In this document: one piece after another, positions 53,419 to 62,895 of the stretch | Position numbering within the stretch: position 1 is the first letter of the stretch | How the letters are laid out: each line of letters opens with the position of its first letter | NCBI RefSeq assembly: GCF_004346095.1 | Contig: NZ_SLZV01000016.1 | Span: 1 to 64,000 of the forward strand | Length of the DNA: 64,000 bases | Source: Faecalimonas umbilicata | Lineage (GTDB): Bacteria > Bacillota > Clostridia > Lachnospirales > Lachnospiraceae | Direction: 5' to 3' | Program-made: the position numbers and the translations under genes | Notes under the pieces: generated by a model | Databases searched by the model: none | Seen by the model: the letters and a program-made list of their open reading frames with translations, nothing else | Told to the model about the DNA's origin: nothing

Positions 53419-54168
53419 ATGCAGAAAAAGAGAATCAAACTGACGATCGCGTATGACGGGACAAATTACTGTGGATGGCAGGTACAGCCAAATGGAATCA
53501 CAGTGGAGGAAGTGATCAATAAGGCACTTTGTAAACTGACTGGGGAAGATATTGCAGTGATCGGCGCTAGCCGCACAGATTCCGGGGTACATGCCCTTGG
53601 AAATGTGGCAGTGTTTGACAGTGCGACAAGCATCCCGCCGGAGCGGATCGCGATGGCATTAAATCAGAGACTTCCAGATGATATTGTGATTGTAAAATCT
53701 GAGGAAGTAGCCCCGGATTTCCATCCACGGTATTGCGATTGTGAGAAAACATACGAATACCATATTATCAATACGCGGATGCCAATTCCGACCAAGAGAC
53801 TGACAAACTATTTTGTTTCCTACGATCTTGACGTAGAAAGGATGCAGCAGGCGGCAGATTATCTTGTCGGAGAGCATGACTTTGTCAGTTTCTGTAATGT
53901 GCGGACACAAGTGGAAGATACCGTGCGGACGGTGACCGAGCTGGAAGTCTTGAGAGAAGGGGAGGAGATTACGATCCGGATCAGCGGAAACGGATTCCTC
54001 TATAACATGGTTCGGATTATCGTGGGAACACTGGTTCGCGTAGGAAGAGGATTTTATACCCCTGAGAAAGTGAAAGAAATTTTGGAGGCAAAAGACAGAA
54101 AGGCTGCAGGCGTGACTGCTCCGGCACATGGTCTGATGCTGGTGGAGATCCGTTATCCGAAGAAATAG
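53419..54168 (+). CDS. truA: tRNA pseudouridine(38-40) synthase
   Basis: Converts U38, U39 and U40 in the anticodon arm of many tRNAs to pseudouridine. The 249-aa protein has the catalytic Asp in SRTDSGVHA and the FLYNMVRIIVG motif. GAGGGTGAG precedes ATG 53419, 10 bp after ecfT. The ecfA1-ecfA2-ecfT-truA order is common in Firmicutes, although the usual rplM-rpsI genes do not follow. Confidence 0.95.
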   Translation: MQKKRIKLTIAYDGTNYCGWQVQPNGITVEEVINKALCKLTGEDIAVIGASRTDSGVHALGNVAVFDSATSIPPERIAMALNQRLPDDIVIVKSEEVAPDFHPRYCDCEKTYEYHIINTRMPIPTKRLTNYFVSYDLDVERMQQAADYLVGEHDFVSFCNVRTQVEDTVRTVTELEVLREGEEITIRISGNGFLYNMVRIIVGTLVRVGRGFYTPEKVKEILEAKDRKAAGVTAPAHGLMLVEIRYPKK

Positions 54169-54183
54169 AATAGTGAAAAGAAG

Positions 54184-54275
54184 GAAGCTAAAGAAATGTA
54201 TTTTGAGGTTGTGAAATTTTGAAAAATCAGAAAGAAACACCCTATGAAATCATAACTCTTTAGCTTTTTTTATTG
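54184..54275 (+). terminator. Terminator of the ecf-truA operon
   Basis: AAGCTAAAGA (from 54185) pairs with TCTTTAGCTT; an inner TTGTGA/TCATAA stem extends it. Seven T follow at 54265-54271. The loop is long, so efficiency is uncertain. Confidence 0.6.
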
Positions 54276-54337
54276 AGAAAAGTCAACTTTGTGTCTCGGA
54301 TTGCAGTAGGGGGCAGAGAAAGAAGCAAGAATTCCGT

Positions 54338-54366
54338 TTGATGATTTAAAAGAAATACGTTAGAAT
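54338..54366 (+). promoter_or_regulatory. Promoter of topB
   Basis: TTGATG (54338-54343) and TAGAAT (54361-54366), 17 bp apart, 63 bp before the start codon. Confidence 0.6.
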
Positions 54367-54429
54367 AGAGGGGGTTCAGTTAAAAAGTTCAAAAATATGA
54401 TGGATAAAAATAAAGATAAGGAGCAAAAA

Positions 54430-56622
54430 ATGAAAGCATTAGTAATCGCGGAGAAACCTTCCGTTGCGAGAGATATTGCGCGTGTATTAAAGTGTACAAA
54501 AAATATTTCTGGTGCGATAGAGGGAGAGAAGTATGTAGTGACATGGGCGCTCGGTCATCTTGTGACGCTGGCAGATCCGGAGGAATACAGCAAAGAGTAT
54601 AAAGAGTGGAAGATGGAAGTCCTTCCAATGATGCCAAAGCCGATGAAGCTGGTTGTGATCCAGAAGACGACGAAACAATACCGTGCGGTAAAGGAGCAGA
54701 TGTTTCGGAAAGATATCGGGGAGATTGTCATTGCAACAGATGCAGGAAGAGAAGGGGAGCTTGTGGCGAGATGGATTCTTGAGAAAGCGGGATGCAAAAA
54801 GCCGATCAAGCGCCTTTGGATTTCTTCTGTGACAGATAAGGCAATCCGGGAGGGATTTGCAAAGCTTTGTGACGGCAGAAAATACAATGATCTTTATGCA
54901 GCAGCGGTATCCCGCGCAGAGGCAGATTGGCTTGTCGGGATCAATGCGACACGGGCGCTGACCTGCAAATATAATGCACAGCTTTCTTGTGGGCGTGTGC
55001 AGACTCCGACATTGGCAATGATCGCAAAAAGAGAAGAAGAAATCCGCGCATTTCGCCCGCAGGAATATTATGGTCTTCAGGTGCAGGCGGGAAAGATTCA
55101 GTGGACATGGCAGAATCAAAAGTCGGGAGGTTTCCGGTCGTTTTCAAAAGAGCGGATAGAAACTATCAGCAGTTTTGTTTCCAATGAGAAACTCTCTGTG
55201 AAAAAGGTGGAGAAAGCAGCGAAAAAGAAATATGCGCCGGGGCTTTATGATTTGACGGAACTGCAGCGAGATGCCAACCAAAAATTTGGATTTTCTGCAA
55301 AGGAAACGTTAAATATCATGCAGCGACTCTATGAGAATCACAAAGTGCTGACGTATCCTCGGACGGATTCCAGATACATTGGCACGGATATCGTAGATAC
55401 GATCAAGGACAGACTGCGCGCAATTAGTGTTGGACCATATAAGAAGCTGGCAGGAAGTCTTGTGATGAAGCCGCTTCGCACGAACAAGTCGTTTGTAGAT
55501 GATAAAAAAGTAAGTGACCACCATGCGATCATTCCGACAGAACAGTATGTCCAGCTGGAACATATGACAAGTGAGGAGAGAAAGATTTACGATCTTGTTG
55601 TGAGAAGGTTTTTAAGTGTGCTCTACCCTCCGTTTGAGTATGAGCAGACCACACTGCGTGCGGTGGTTTCAGGTGAACATGCAGGAAAAAACAGTGAGGA
55701 ACATTTCGTTGCAAAAGGAAAGATCGTAAAGGAAGCAGGATGGAAAACCGTCTATGACTATGAGGAAGAAGAGGCGGAGGAAGGACTGAAAGAACAGTCT
55801 CTTCCAACGATAGAAGCCGGTGACAGATTGCCGGTGGAGCGGGCGGCTGTGACAAGAGGAAAGACAAAACCGCCGGCACATTTTACCGAGGCGACGCTGC
55901 TGTCTGCGATGGAAAATCCGGTCAGATATATGGAGAGCAGAGATCAAAAAGCTGCCAGAACACTAGGGGAGACCGGAGGGCTTGGAACGGTTGCCACGCG
56001 AGCGGATATTATTGATAAATTATTTTCTTCATTTTTGATGGAACTAAAAGGAAAGGAAATCCATATTACGTCCAAAGGCAAGCAGCTTCTGGAGCTTGTA
56101 CCGGAAGACTTAAAGAAGCCTGAGCTGACAGCAGATTGGGAAGGAAAGTTGTCAGCGATTGCAAAGGGGAGCCTAAAGAAAGAAAAATTTCTTGAGGAGA
56201 TCAGGAGCTATACGGAGGAGTTGATTGATGAGATTAAAAAGGGAGACGGAAAATTCCGCCATGACAATGTGACAAATAAGAAGTGTCCGGAGTGTGGGAA
56301 ACCGATGCTTGCGGTCAAAGGGAAAAATGCAAGAATGCTTGTATGCCAGGACAGAGCCTGTGGACACAAAGAAGTGATCGCCCGCATTTCCAATGCGAGA
56401 TGCCCAAATTGTCACAAGAAGATGGAAATTATCAAAAAAGGTGATGAAGAGCAGTTTGTATGCGCGTGCGGACATAAGGAAAAGATGTCTGCATTCAAGG
56501 CACGGAGAGCCAAAGAGGGTGCAGGGGTAAGCAAGAAGGATGTTCAGCGGTATCTGAAGCAGCAGAAAGATGAGCCGGTCAATACAGCGTTTGCAGATGC
56601 ATTTGCGAAGCTGAAATTGTAA
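54430..56622 (+). CDS. topB: DNA topoisomerase III (type IA)
   Basis: Type IA topoisomerase that relaxes negative supercoils and decatenates single-strand links. The 730-aa protein has the Toprim domain with ATDAGREGELVAR near residue 103, the catalytic Tyr in LTYPRTDSRYI near residue 310, and a C-terminal zinc-ribbon region with CPECGKPM, CQDRACGH and CPNCHKKM near 620-680. AAGGAG at 54418-54423 supports ATG 54430. Monocistronic. TopB copies also occur on conjugative elements, but no transfer genes are present here. Confidence 0.93.
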   Translation: MKALVIAEKPSVARDIARVLKCTKNISGAIEGEKYVVTWALGHLVTLADPEEYSKEYKEWKMEVLPMMPKPMKLVVIQKTTKQYRAVKEQMFRKDIGEIVIATDAGREGELVARWILEKAGCKKPIKRLWISSVTDKAIREGFAKLCDGRKYNDLYAAAVSRAEADWLVGINATRALTCKYNAQLSCGRVQTPTLAMIAKREEEIRAFRPQEYYGLQVQAGKIQWTWQNQKSGGFRSFSKERIETISSFVSNEKLSVKKVEKAAKKKYAPGLYDLTELQRDANQKFGFSAKETLNIMQRLYENHKVLTYPRTDSRYIGTDIVDTIKDRLRAISVGPYKKLAGSLVMKPLRTNKSFVDDKKVSDHHAIIPTEQYVQLEHMTSEERKIYDLVVRRFLSVLYPPFEYEQTTLRAVVSGEHAGKNSEEHFVAKGKIVKEAGWKTVYDYEEEEAEEGLKEQSLPTIEAGDRLPVERAAVTRGKTKPPAHFTEATLLSAMENPVRYMESRDQKAARTLGETGGLGTVATRADIIDKLFSSFLMELKGKEIHITSKGKQLLELVPEDLKKPELTADWEGKLSAIAKGSLKKEKFLEEIRSYTEELIDEIKKGDGKFRHDNVTNKKCPECGKPMLAVKGKNARMLVCQDRACGHKEVIARISNARCPNCHKKMEIIKKGDEEQFVCACGHKEKMSAFKARRAKEGAGVSKKDVQRYLKQQKDEPVNTAFADAFAKLKL

Positions 56623-56637
56623 AAAAATAGAAAAGGA

Positions 56638-56688
56638 AAACAGCTTATGGAAAGCGGGGATAGGAATCGCTTTCCGTAAGCTGTTTTT
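56638..56688 (+). terminator. Terminator of topB
   Basis: CAGCTTATGGAAAGCG (about 56640-56655) pairs with CGCTTTCCGTAAGCTG (56668-56683), followed by TTTTT. Confidence 0.85.
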
Positions 56689-56721
56689 GACTCTGAAGAA
56701 AAGAAGTGTGTGAAATATCCG

Positions 56722-57366
56722 TCAATCTAATAATTCAGGAATTTTCTTTGCTAATGTAGAAGCGAGCAGTTGGTGGCTTGCTTTGTCTAAATGCATGTGG
56801 TCTTTGGGATGCATGCGGATACCGGTAATTTGCCCTGCATCGAGGAAATGGCAACCATATCGATGACAGATATCTTCGTAAAGAGGTGCTAATGCGCGAG
56901 ACTTTGTATCACAGTCTTCCCCCATTTCGCCACCGACAAACGTGAATCGGTATTCTGGTTCAATCGGAGCAGGAGCAATGATGAGAATATTAGGCTGATC
57001 TCGCCATGCTTCGGTTGTGTTGAATGCTTTTTTTAAAAGTCGCTCCATTCCCTTTGCAATATTCTGAGGAGTGGCATGAAAGCGACTTTTTACATCATTT
57101 GTACCGAGCATGATAATCAGAAGATCTAGTGGCTCGTGTGTCATCATTGCTTGAAAAATGGACGTAAATCCATTCAATCCTTCAAACAGTGGATCATCAA
57201 AACAGATGGTACGACCGCTCAGTCCTTCCTCAAGGACACGGTAATCTGTACCTAGCATCTCATCTAACAAGCAGGTCCAGCGTTCTTCTTCTGAGAAACG
57301 CCCATCTGTTTGGCTGTTGTATCCGTGAGTGTTCGAATCCCCAAAGCATAAAATAGTTTTTTTCAT
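56722..57366 (-). CDS. SGNH/GDSL-family esterase next to the sialic acid operon
   Basis: A 214-aa cytoplasmic SGNH hydrolase. Blocks: CFGDSNTHG with the nucleophile Ser near residue 9, block II Gly in GLSGRT, GTND with the block III Asn, and the catalytic Asp-x-x-His in PKDHMHLD near the C-terminus. No signal peptide. ATG 57366 has AAAGGAG upstream; the upstream frame to 57429 is likely noncoding. It is divergent from the nan operon, so removal of O-acetyl groups from sialic acid inside the cell is a reasonable guess. Other esters or lipids remain possible. Confidence 0.8.
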   Translation of the reverse strand: MKKTILCFGDSNTHGYNSQTDGRFSEEERWTCLLDEMLGTDYRVLEEGLSGRTICFDDPLFEGLNGFTSIFQAMMTHEPLDLLIIMLGTNDVKSRFHATPQNIAKGMERLLKKAFNTTEAWRDQPNILIIAPAPIEPEYRFTFVGGEMGEDCDTKSRALAPLYEDICHRYGCHFLDAGQITGIRMHPKDHMHLDKASHQLLASTLAKKIPELLD

Positions 57367-57450
57367 TTGATAAACTCCTTTCGTGGTAAAGTTAGCAACA
57401 TCTTTATTGAAAAAAAGAAATATATTCAAATTGTATAATTTACAAATGTT

Positions 57451-57479
57451 ATAATATCATTGTTGGTGCAAAATGGCAA
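57451..57479 (-). promoter_or_regulatory. Promoter of the SGNH esterase
   Basis: Minus strand TTGCCA (57479-57474) and TATTAT (57456-57451) with 17 bp between; leader of about 80 nt. Confidence 0.5.
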
Positions 57480-57513
57480 TAAAAAGAAAAAATTTTTACT
57501 TACCAAAAAAATA

Positions 57514-57542
57514 TTGAAAAAAATTTCCGATTATGTTACTAT
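57514..57542 (+). promoter_or_regulatory. Promoter of the sialic acid operon, with possible RpiR operator
   Basis: TTGAAA (57514-57519) and TACTAT (57537-57542) with a 17-bp spacer. The -35 is part of the near-palindrome TGAAA-AAAA-TTTCC (57515-57528), which resembles the TGAAA/TTTCA operators of several RpiR-family regulators. An RpiR gene is in the operon. Confidence 0.5.
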
Positions 57543-57588
57543 GAATTTAGTAAAAAAACACAGTATATTTTCTTTGGGAGGAAAAGCG

Positions 57589-58938
57589 ATGATGAAGAAG
57601 AAAGTATTAGCAGGTCTTTTGGCATGTACAATGGTATTTTCTATGGCAGCATGCGGTGGTGGAGACAAAAAGCAGGAGAGCAGTGCAAACAAAGAGGCGA
57701 AGACAGAAGAGTCTAAGGATTCTTCAGGAAAGACAGAAATCACTTGGTGGGCATTTCCGACATTTACCCAGGAGAATGCGAGTGATTCTGCAGGTACATG
57801 GGAGCAAAAAGTCATTGATGCATTTGAGGAGAAAAATCCGGATATTTCTGTGAATTTAGAGATGATTGATTTTACATCAGGACCAGAGAAGATTATAGCG
57901 GCGATTGAAGGGGGAACAATCTGCGATGTATTATTTGATGCACCAGGTCGTATTGTCGAATATGGTAAAAATGGGAAGCTAGTAGAATTAAATGATATGT
58001 TTACAGATGAATTTGTAAAAGATGTAAATAATGAAACATTACTTCAGTCATGCAAGGCAGGAGATACTGCTTACATGTATCCAATCAGTTCTGCACCATT
58101 TTATATGGCATTCAACAAGGAGATGGTAAAGGATGCAGGTGTAGAGGATCTGATCAAAGAAGGATGGACAACAGATGATTTTACAACTGTATTAAAAGCA
58201 TTAAAGGAAAAAGGATATAATCCAGGATCTGTTTTCTGTAGTGGACAAGGAGGAGATCAGGGAACAAGAGCTTTTGTTGCAAACTTATATGACAGTGCAA
58301 TTACCGATGATGATGTAACAAAATATACAATTAATGATGAAGGCGGTGTAAAAGCGCTTGAATACATTAAGAAAGCAGTCGATGATGGGTTGTTAATGAA
58401 TGGTTCAGCATACAATGGAGGAGATGACATTCAAAATTTTGCAAATGGACAGACATCTTTCACATTGCTGTGGTCTCCGGCACAGCCAGATACACAGGCG
58501 AAATTGTTAGAGTCCAGTGGCGTAGAGTATCTTGAAGTGCCATTCCCGTCAGAAGATGGAGTGCCGGAACTTGAATATCTTGTAAATGGTTTCTGCGTAT
58601 TTGATAACGGAGAGGAAGCAAGAGTAGAAGCTTCTAAGAAATTTATTCAGTTTATATGTGATGATGAAGAATGGGGACCGAAGAATGTTGTAAGAACAGG
58701 ATCATTCCCAGTTCGGGAATCATTTGGAGATTTATATAACAACGAAAGAATGGCAGAGTTAGCTACATGGACGAAGTTTTACTCACCATACTATAACACA
58801 ATTGATGGATTTGCAGAGATGAGAGCTTTATGGTTCCCGATGCTTCAAGGTGTTATGAATGGAGATCAAGAGCCGAAGGCAGCGGCAGATGAATTTGTAG
58901 AGAAAGCAGATGCTTCTATTGCAAATGCAGGAAAATAA
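57589..58938 (+). CDS. Sialic-acid-locus ABC transporter solute-binding lipoprotein
   Basis: A 449-aa family-1 extracellular solute-binding lipoprotein. Signal peptide [21 protein letters not shown] ends with a lipobox (SMAAC, lipid Cys about residue 23). A Ser/Lys/Glu-rich linker follows, then [16 protein letters not shown] at 57575-57581 supports ATG 57589 (ATG 57592 is also possible); the frame upstream is promoter DNA. It starts the nan operon with two permeases and sialic-acid catabolic genes, so N-acetylneuraminate or a derivative such as 2,7-anhydro-Neu5Ac is the likely ligand (inferred). Confidence 0.88.
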   Translation: MMKKKVLAGLLACTMVFSMAACGGGDKKQESSANKEAKTEESKDSSGKTEITWWAFPTFTQENASDSAGTWEQKVIDAFEEKNPDISVNLEMIDFTSGPEKIIAAIEGGTICDVLFDAPGRIVEYGKNGKLVELNDMFTDEFVKDVNNETLLQSCKAGDTAYMYPISSAPFYMAFNKEMVKDAGVEDLIKEGWTTDDFTTVLKALKEKGYNPGSVFCSGQGGDQGTRAFVANLYDSAITDDDVTKYTINDEGGVKALEYIKKAVDDGLLMNGSAYNGGDDIQNFANGQTSFTLLWSPAQPDTQAKLLESSGVEYLEVPFPSEDGVPELEYLVNGFCVFDNGEEARVEASKKFIQFICDDEEWGPKNVVRTGSFPVRESFGDLYNNERMAELATWTKFYSPYYNTIDGFAEMRALWFPMLQGVMNGDQEPKAAADEFVEKADASIANAGK

Positions 58939-58963
58939 AGCGAAATAGAAAAAGAGTAGTATG

Positions 58964-59004
58964 GAAGATTCTCCTTGTGCAGAGGCTGCGCGGGGAGAAT
59001 CTTC
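58964..59004 (+). repeat. Intercistronic hairpin between the binding protein and permease genes
   Basis: GAAGATTCTCC (58964-58974) pairs perfectly with GGAGAATCTTC (58994-59004), 11 bp; no T-run follows. Such hairpins stabilise the upstream message and raise binding protein over permease. Confidence 0.7.
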
Positions 59005-59042
59005 TCTAAAGAGAAGTTTCAATTTCAATCATGGAGGGGAAC

Positions 59043-59933
59043 ATGAAAAAAGTAAATAAACTTAGAATGAGAGAGAGCATTGTTTCGTATTGTTTTCTCG
59101 CACCAGCGCTAGTCTTTTTTTTACTGTTCGTGCTGGTACCGATGATTATGGGAGCAGTCACCAGTTTCTTCAATTATACGATGACAGATTTTTCGTTTGT
59201 CGGTATTGACAATTATATCAAGATGTTCGGAGATAAGGTGTTTCAGAAATCTCTCATTAATACAATTATAATAGTAATCGGATCCGTTCCGATCGTTGTA
59301 GGATTTTCATTATTTGTGGCATCTCAGACTTATGAGAGAAGTGCGTTTACAAGATCATTTTTCCGTTGGGTATTTTTCCTTCCGGTAGTGACAGGAACAG
59401 TAGCAGTTACTGTTGTATGGAAATGGATTTACGATCCATTGTCAGGTATTATGAATTACATATTGAAGACTGGGCATGTGATTGATCAGAATATTATGTG
59501 GCTGGGAGATAAGAGATATGCGTTGATGGCGATCATAATCATTCTGTTGACAACAGCGGTAGGACAGCCGATTATTTTATATATTGCATCCATGGGAAAT
59601 ATAGATAAATCTCTTGTGGAGGCAGCTGAGGTAGATGGAGCGAATAAATTTCAGGTGTTTTGGAAGATTAAATGGCCGAGTTTATTGCCAACTACACTTT
59701 ATATTGTTGTGATAACGACAATTAACTCATTTCAGTGTTTCTCTTTGATTCAGCTTCTGACGTCGGGGGGACCGAATTATTCGACAACGACGATCATGTA
59801 TTACTTATATGAGCAGGCATTTAAACAGAGTAATTATGGATATGCGAACACAATGGGAGTGTTCCTTGCGCTACTGATCGGTTTGATTAGTTTTGCACAG
59901 TTTAAATTACTGGGCAATGATGTAGAGTATTAG
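59043..59933 (+). CDS. Sugar ABC transporter permease 1 (sialic acid locus)
   Basis: A 296-aa permease of the MalF/UgpA type with six membrane segments and the EAA loop EAAEVDGANKFQVFWKIKWP near residue 205. The ATG at 59043 is preferred because GGAGGGG (59033-59039) lies between it and the in-frame ATG at 59031. It follows the intercistronic hairpin and precedes the second permease by 14 bp. Confidence 0.9.
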   Translation: MKKVNKLRMRESIVSYCFLAPALVFFLLFVLVPMIMGAVTSFFNYTMTDFSFVGIDNYIKMFGDKVFQKSLINTIIIVIGSVPIVVGFSLFVASQTYERSAFTRSFFRWVFFLPVVTGTVAVTVVWKWIYDPLSGIMNYILKTGHVIDQNIMWLGDKRYALMAIIIILLTTAVGQPIILYIASMGNIDKSLVEAAEVDGANKFQVFWKIKWPSLLPTTLYIVVITTINSFQCFSLIQLLTSGGPNYSTTTIMYYLYEQAFKQSNYGYANTMGVFLALLIGLISFAQFKLLGNDVEY

Positions 59934-59947
59934 GAGGGAAGAATGAG

Positions 59948-60775
59948 ATGAAAAAGAAAATAACACCTTTCAGCATTTTTTCAATTACAAGTTTAGGAAT
60001 ATTGACAGTAATCTTTGTTTTCCCATTCTATTGGATTATGACAGGAGCTTTTAAAAGTCAGGGCGATGCAATTAAGATTCCACCACAATGGTGGCCGGAA
60101 GCTCCGACACTGGAGAATTTTGAAAAACTTTTGATTCAGAATCCGGCGGGACAATGGTTGCTAAACAGTATTTTGATAGCAGGGTTGACAACGTTGGCAG
60201 TTTGTCTAACTTCTTCTCTTGCAGGATATGTACTTGCAAAGAAACGATTTTATGGACAGAAAATGTTATTTAGTATTTTTATTATGGCTATGGCACTTCC
60301 AAAGCAGGTTATTATTGTTCCTCTTGTGCGGATGATTAGTTTCCTGAATATGCATGATTCGATGATGGCTGTTATTTTACCTCTAATTGGATGGCCGTTT
60401 GGTGTGTTTTTGATGAAGCAGTTTAGTGAAAATGTACCGAAAGAACTTTTAGAGTCAGCAAAAATTGACGGATGTAATGAACTTCGTACATTTTCTAATA
60501 TTGTACTGCCAATCGTAAAGCCAGGAGTTGCTTCTCTTGCAATTTTTACATTTATCAATACCTGGAACGACTATTTTATGCAGTTGGTTATGCTTTCTTC
60601 GAGAGATAATCTGACAATTTCCCTGGGAGTTGCCACGTTGCAAGCGGAGTTGTCCACAAATTACGGTTTGATCATGGCTGGTGCAGCACTGGCTGCAGTT
60701 CCAATTGTTACAGTATTCCTTGTATTTCAAAAGTCATTTACACAAGGAATCACAATGGGTGCGGTAAAAGGTTAG
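59948..60775 (+). CDS. Sugar ABC transporter permease 2 (sialic acid locus)
   Basis: A 275-aa permease of the MalG/UgpE type, six membrane segments, EAA-like loop ESAKIDGCNELRTFSNIVLP near residue 175, C-terminal TQGITMGAVKG. AGGAGGG at 59932-59938 precedes the start. No ATPase gene is in the operon, as in the maltodextrin transporter, so a shared MsmK-like ATPase is likely. Confidence 0.9.
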   Translation: MKKKITPFSIFSITSLGILTVIFVFPFYWIMTGAFKSQGDAIKIPPQWWPEAPTLENFEKLLIQNPAGQWLLNSILIAGLTTLAVCLTSSLAGYVLAKKRFYGQKMLFSIFIMAMALPKQVIIVPLVRMISFLNMHDSMMAVILPLIGWPFGVFLMKQFSENVPKELLESAKIDGCNELRTFSNIVLPIVKPGVASLAIFTFINTWNDYFMQLVMLSSRDNLTISLGVATLQAELSTNYGLIMAGAALAAVPIVTVFLVFQKSFTQGITMGAVKG

Positions 60776-60787
60776 AAAGGAATCGAT

Positions 60788-61237
60788 ATGATCTATGATG
60801 AATTAAAGAATATCAGTAAGTATCGTGGGATTTCTGCGAATCTAGATACAGCTATTGCTTTTTTGGAAGAGAGCATATTAAGCGAATTGCCGATGGGTAA
60901 GACTGTAATTGATGGAGAAAAGGTGTTTATCAACGTCATGGAAGCAGATGCGAAAGAGCGGGAAGAAATTGCATTTGAGATTCATAAACGCTATATGGAT
61001 ATTCAGATTGACATAGAGGGAACGGAGGCTATTGAGATTGGAGAGTATCTGCCGGGCGTGAAGGAGCAATATGACGAAAGAACAGACTTTGGAACAGTAG
61101 ATTGTAGTAATGCTTTCTATTGTATTATGGGAGAAGGACGTTTTATAATATGTATGACTGATGAACCGCACAGGCCAGGAATCCGGGCGGTTACAGATTC
61201 GTATTTAAAAAAGTGTGTTGTAAAAGTTCTGATATAA
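60788..61237 (+). CDS. YhcH/YjgK/YiaL family protein (sialic acid anomerase NanQ-like)
   Basis: A 149-aa cupin-like DUF386/TabA family protein. In E. coli YhcH (NanQ) of the nan operon speeds the opening of the alpha to beta anomer of sialic acid before lyase action. Conserved-looking pattern here: EIHKRYMDIQIDIEGTEAIEIG with the His, and the C-terminal HRPGI. AAAGGAATCG precedes ATG 60788. Its place between transporter and RpiR/NanE/NanA genes supports the same role. Confidence 0.85.
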   Translation: MIYDELKNISKYRGISANLDTAIAFLEESILSELPMGKTVIDGEKVFINVMEADAKEREEIAFEIHKRYMDIQIDIEGTEAIEIGEYLPGVKEQYDERTDFGTVDCSNAFYCIMGEGRFIICMTDEPHRPGIRAVTDSYLKKCVVKVLI

Positions 61238-61265
61238 CACCATATGGAAATAGAGGGAGTTTGAA

Positions 61266-62117
61266 ATGAAAAGTACTGACATCGTATTACAGATACAGGC
61301 ATCATATAATCAGTTTACAAAAGCTGAGAAGAAAGTTGCATCGTATGTAATTGAGAATAAGAAGAAAGTGTTGTACATGTCTATTACCGATCTGGCAGAT
61401 GCATGTCAGGTGGGGGAGACAAGCGTATACCGCTTTTGTAGGACAATTAACTTGCAGGGTTATCAAGAATTTAAGATGAAATTATCCATCAGCCTTGCAG
61501 CGGAAGGCAGTATTCACAAGAGAAAAGAAGAAGATGGAGATCAAGGGCTGGACAATTTTGCGGAACAGATTATGAAACTTCATACACAGGCAATCCATGA
61601 ATCGTATTGTCTGTTAGATACCAGTCAGTTTCAAAAGATTCTTCAGATGATGAACGATGCAAAGCGAATTTTCTTTTTTGGGATTGGAGATAGCCTTTTG
61701 ACTGCGGAGGAAGCGAGAAATAAGTTCATTCGGATTACAAATAAGGTTGTGTGCATCTCAGACCCTCATATTCAGGCAATGGCAGCAGCGGTTGCCTCAG
61801 AGGAGGATTTATTTGTGATTATTTCTTATTCGGGTGCAACGAAAGACAATATTCATGTAGCAAAAGAGGCCAAACAGGCAGGTGCAAAAGTGGCAAGTAT
61901 TACTCATTTTAAAAAGTCTCCATTGACAGCACATTCAGATGCATACTTGCTGTGTGGATCCGAAGAAGCGCCTCTGGATGGAGGGTCTATGTCTGCAAAG
62001 ATGGGGCAGCTGTATCTGATCGATCTTTTGTATCAGGAGTATTATCGAAAGAATTATGAGGAATGTAAGGCGAATAATCAAAAGACGTCCAACTCAGTTG
62101 TAGAAAAGTTGTATTAG
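61266..62117 (+). CDS. RpiR-family transcriptional regulator (SIS domain)
   Basis: A 283-aa regulator with an N-terminal RpiR helix-turn-helix (about 1-78; TDLADACQVGETSVYRFCRTI) and a C-terminal SIS sugar-phosphate-binding domain (about 125-260; FFFGIGDS, VIISYSGATKDN). It lies inside the nan operon and probably controls it, sensing N-acetylmannosamine-6-P or GlcNAc-6-P as in other NanR regulators of this family. GAGGGAG precedes ATG 61266. A candidate operator overlaps the operon promoter. Confidence 0.9.
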   Translation: MKSTDIVLQIQASYNQFTKAEKKVASYVIENKKKVLYMSITDLADACQVGETSVYRFCRTINLQGYQEFKMKLSISLAAEGSIHKRKEEDGDQGLDNFAEQIMKLHTQAIHESYCLLDTSQFQKILQMMNDAKRIFFFGIGDSLLTAEEARNKFIRITNKVVCISDPHIQAMAAAVASEEDLFVIISYSGATKDNIHVAKEAKQAGAKVASITHFKKSPLTAHSDAYLLCGSEEAPLDGGSMSAKMGQLYLIDLLYQEYYRKNYEECKANNQKTSNSVVEKLY

Positions 62118-62184
62118 TGACGTAAGGAAACTATATGTTGTGTCGGTACTAGAGAAATCACAGCAAAAGAAAGGGCAGAGAGAT

Positions 62185-62874
62185 ATGAATAAGAAAGTAG
62201 AGTGTATTAAAGGGAAATTAATTGTTTCCTGCCAGGCACTTCCGCATGAGCCGCTTCACTCCTCCTTTATCATGGGGAGAATGGCAGTGGCTGCGAAAGA
62301 GGGAGGCGCTTGTGGAATCCGGGCAAATACGAAAGAGGATATTGCTGAGATTCAGTCGCAGGTAGATTTGCCTATTATCGGAATTGTAAAAAGGGATTAT
62401 GAAGATTCAAAAGTATATATCACACCAACAATGAAAGAGATTGAAGAATTGATGGAAGTGCAGCCGGAGATCATTGCATTAGATGCTACTGACGCATTGC
62501 GTCCAGGCAGAAAGACTTTGCAGGAATTTTTTACAGAAGTCAGGGAACGATATCCCGATCAGCTTTTCATGGCAGATTGTTCTACTGTTGAGGAGGCGGT
62601 TTTTGCGGATGAATTAGGATTTGATTTTATCGGGACAACGATGGTTGGTTATACGGATCAAAGTAGGGGAGAGAAGATTGAGAAAGATGATTTTGCAATT
62701 ATTCGTGAGATTTTATCAAGAGTAAAACACCCAGTGATTGCAGAAGGGAATATCAATACACCAGAAAAAGTAAAAAGAGTGATTGAACTTGGCTGTTATA
62801 GTGTTGTTGTTGGTTCTAGCATTACAAGACCACAATTAATTACAAAGTCATTTGCAGATGCATTAGAAAATTAG
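62185..62874 (+). CDS. nanE: N-acetylmannosamine-6-phosphate 2-epimerase
   Basis: Converts ManNAc-6-P to GlcNAc-6-P, the third step after lyase and kinase. The 229-aa TIM-barrel protein has LIVSCQALPHEPLHSS at the start, IIGIVKRDY with the catalytic Lys, EIIALDATDALRPG and AEGNINTPEKV near the C-terminus. ATG 62185 is preferred over an in-frame start at 62140 because AAGGGC lies upstream and NanE homology starts here. It precedes nanA by 21 bp. Confidence 0.95.
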   Translation: MNKKVECIKGKLIVSCQALPHEPLHSSFIMGRMAVAAKEGGACGIRANTKEDIAEIQSQVDLPIIGIVKRDYEDSKVYITPTMKEIEELMEVQPEIIALDATDALRPGRKTLQEFFTEVRERYPDQLFMADCSTVEEAVFADELGFDFIGTTMVGYTDQSRGEKIEKDDFAIIREILSRVKHPVIAEGNINTPEKVKRVIELGCYSVVVGSSITRPQLITKSFADALEN

Positions 62875-62895
62875 TACGCAGAAAGGAAGAGAAAA

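Noticed and set aside
54430-56622. topB as a sign of a conjugative element
   Set aside because: No relaxase, integrase, type IV secretion or plasmid genes surround it; it has its own promoter and terminator among housekeeping genes.
57460-57588. N-terminal extension of the sialic acid binding protein from TTG 57460
   Set aside because: It covers the promoter, and a lipoprotein signal peptide starts at ATG 57589 with a strong ribosome binding site.
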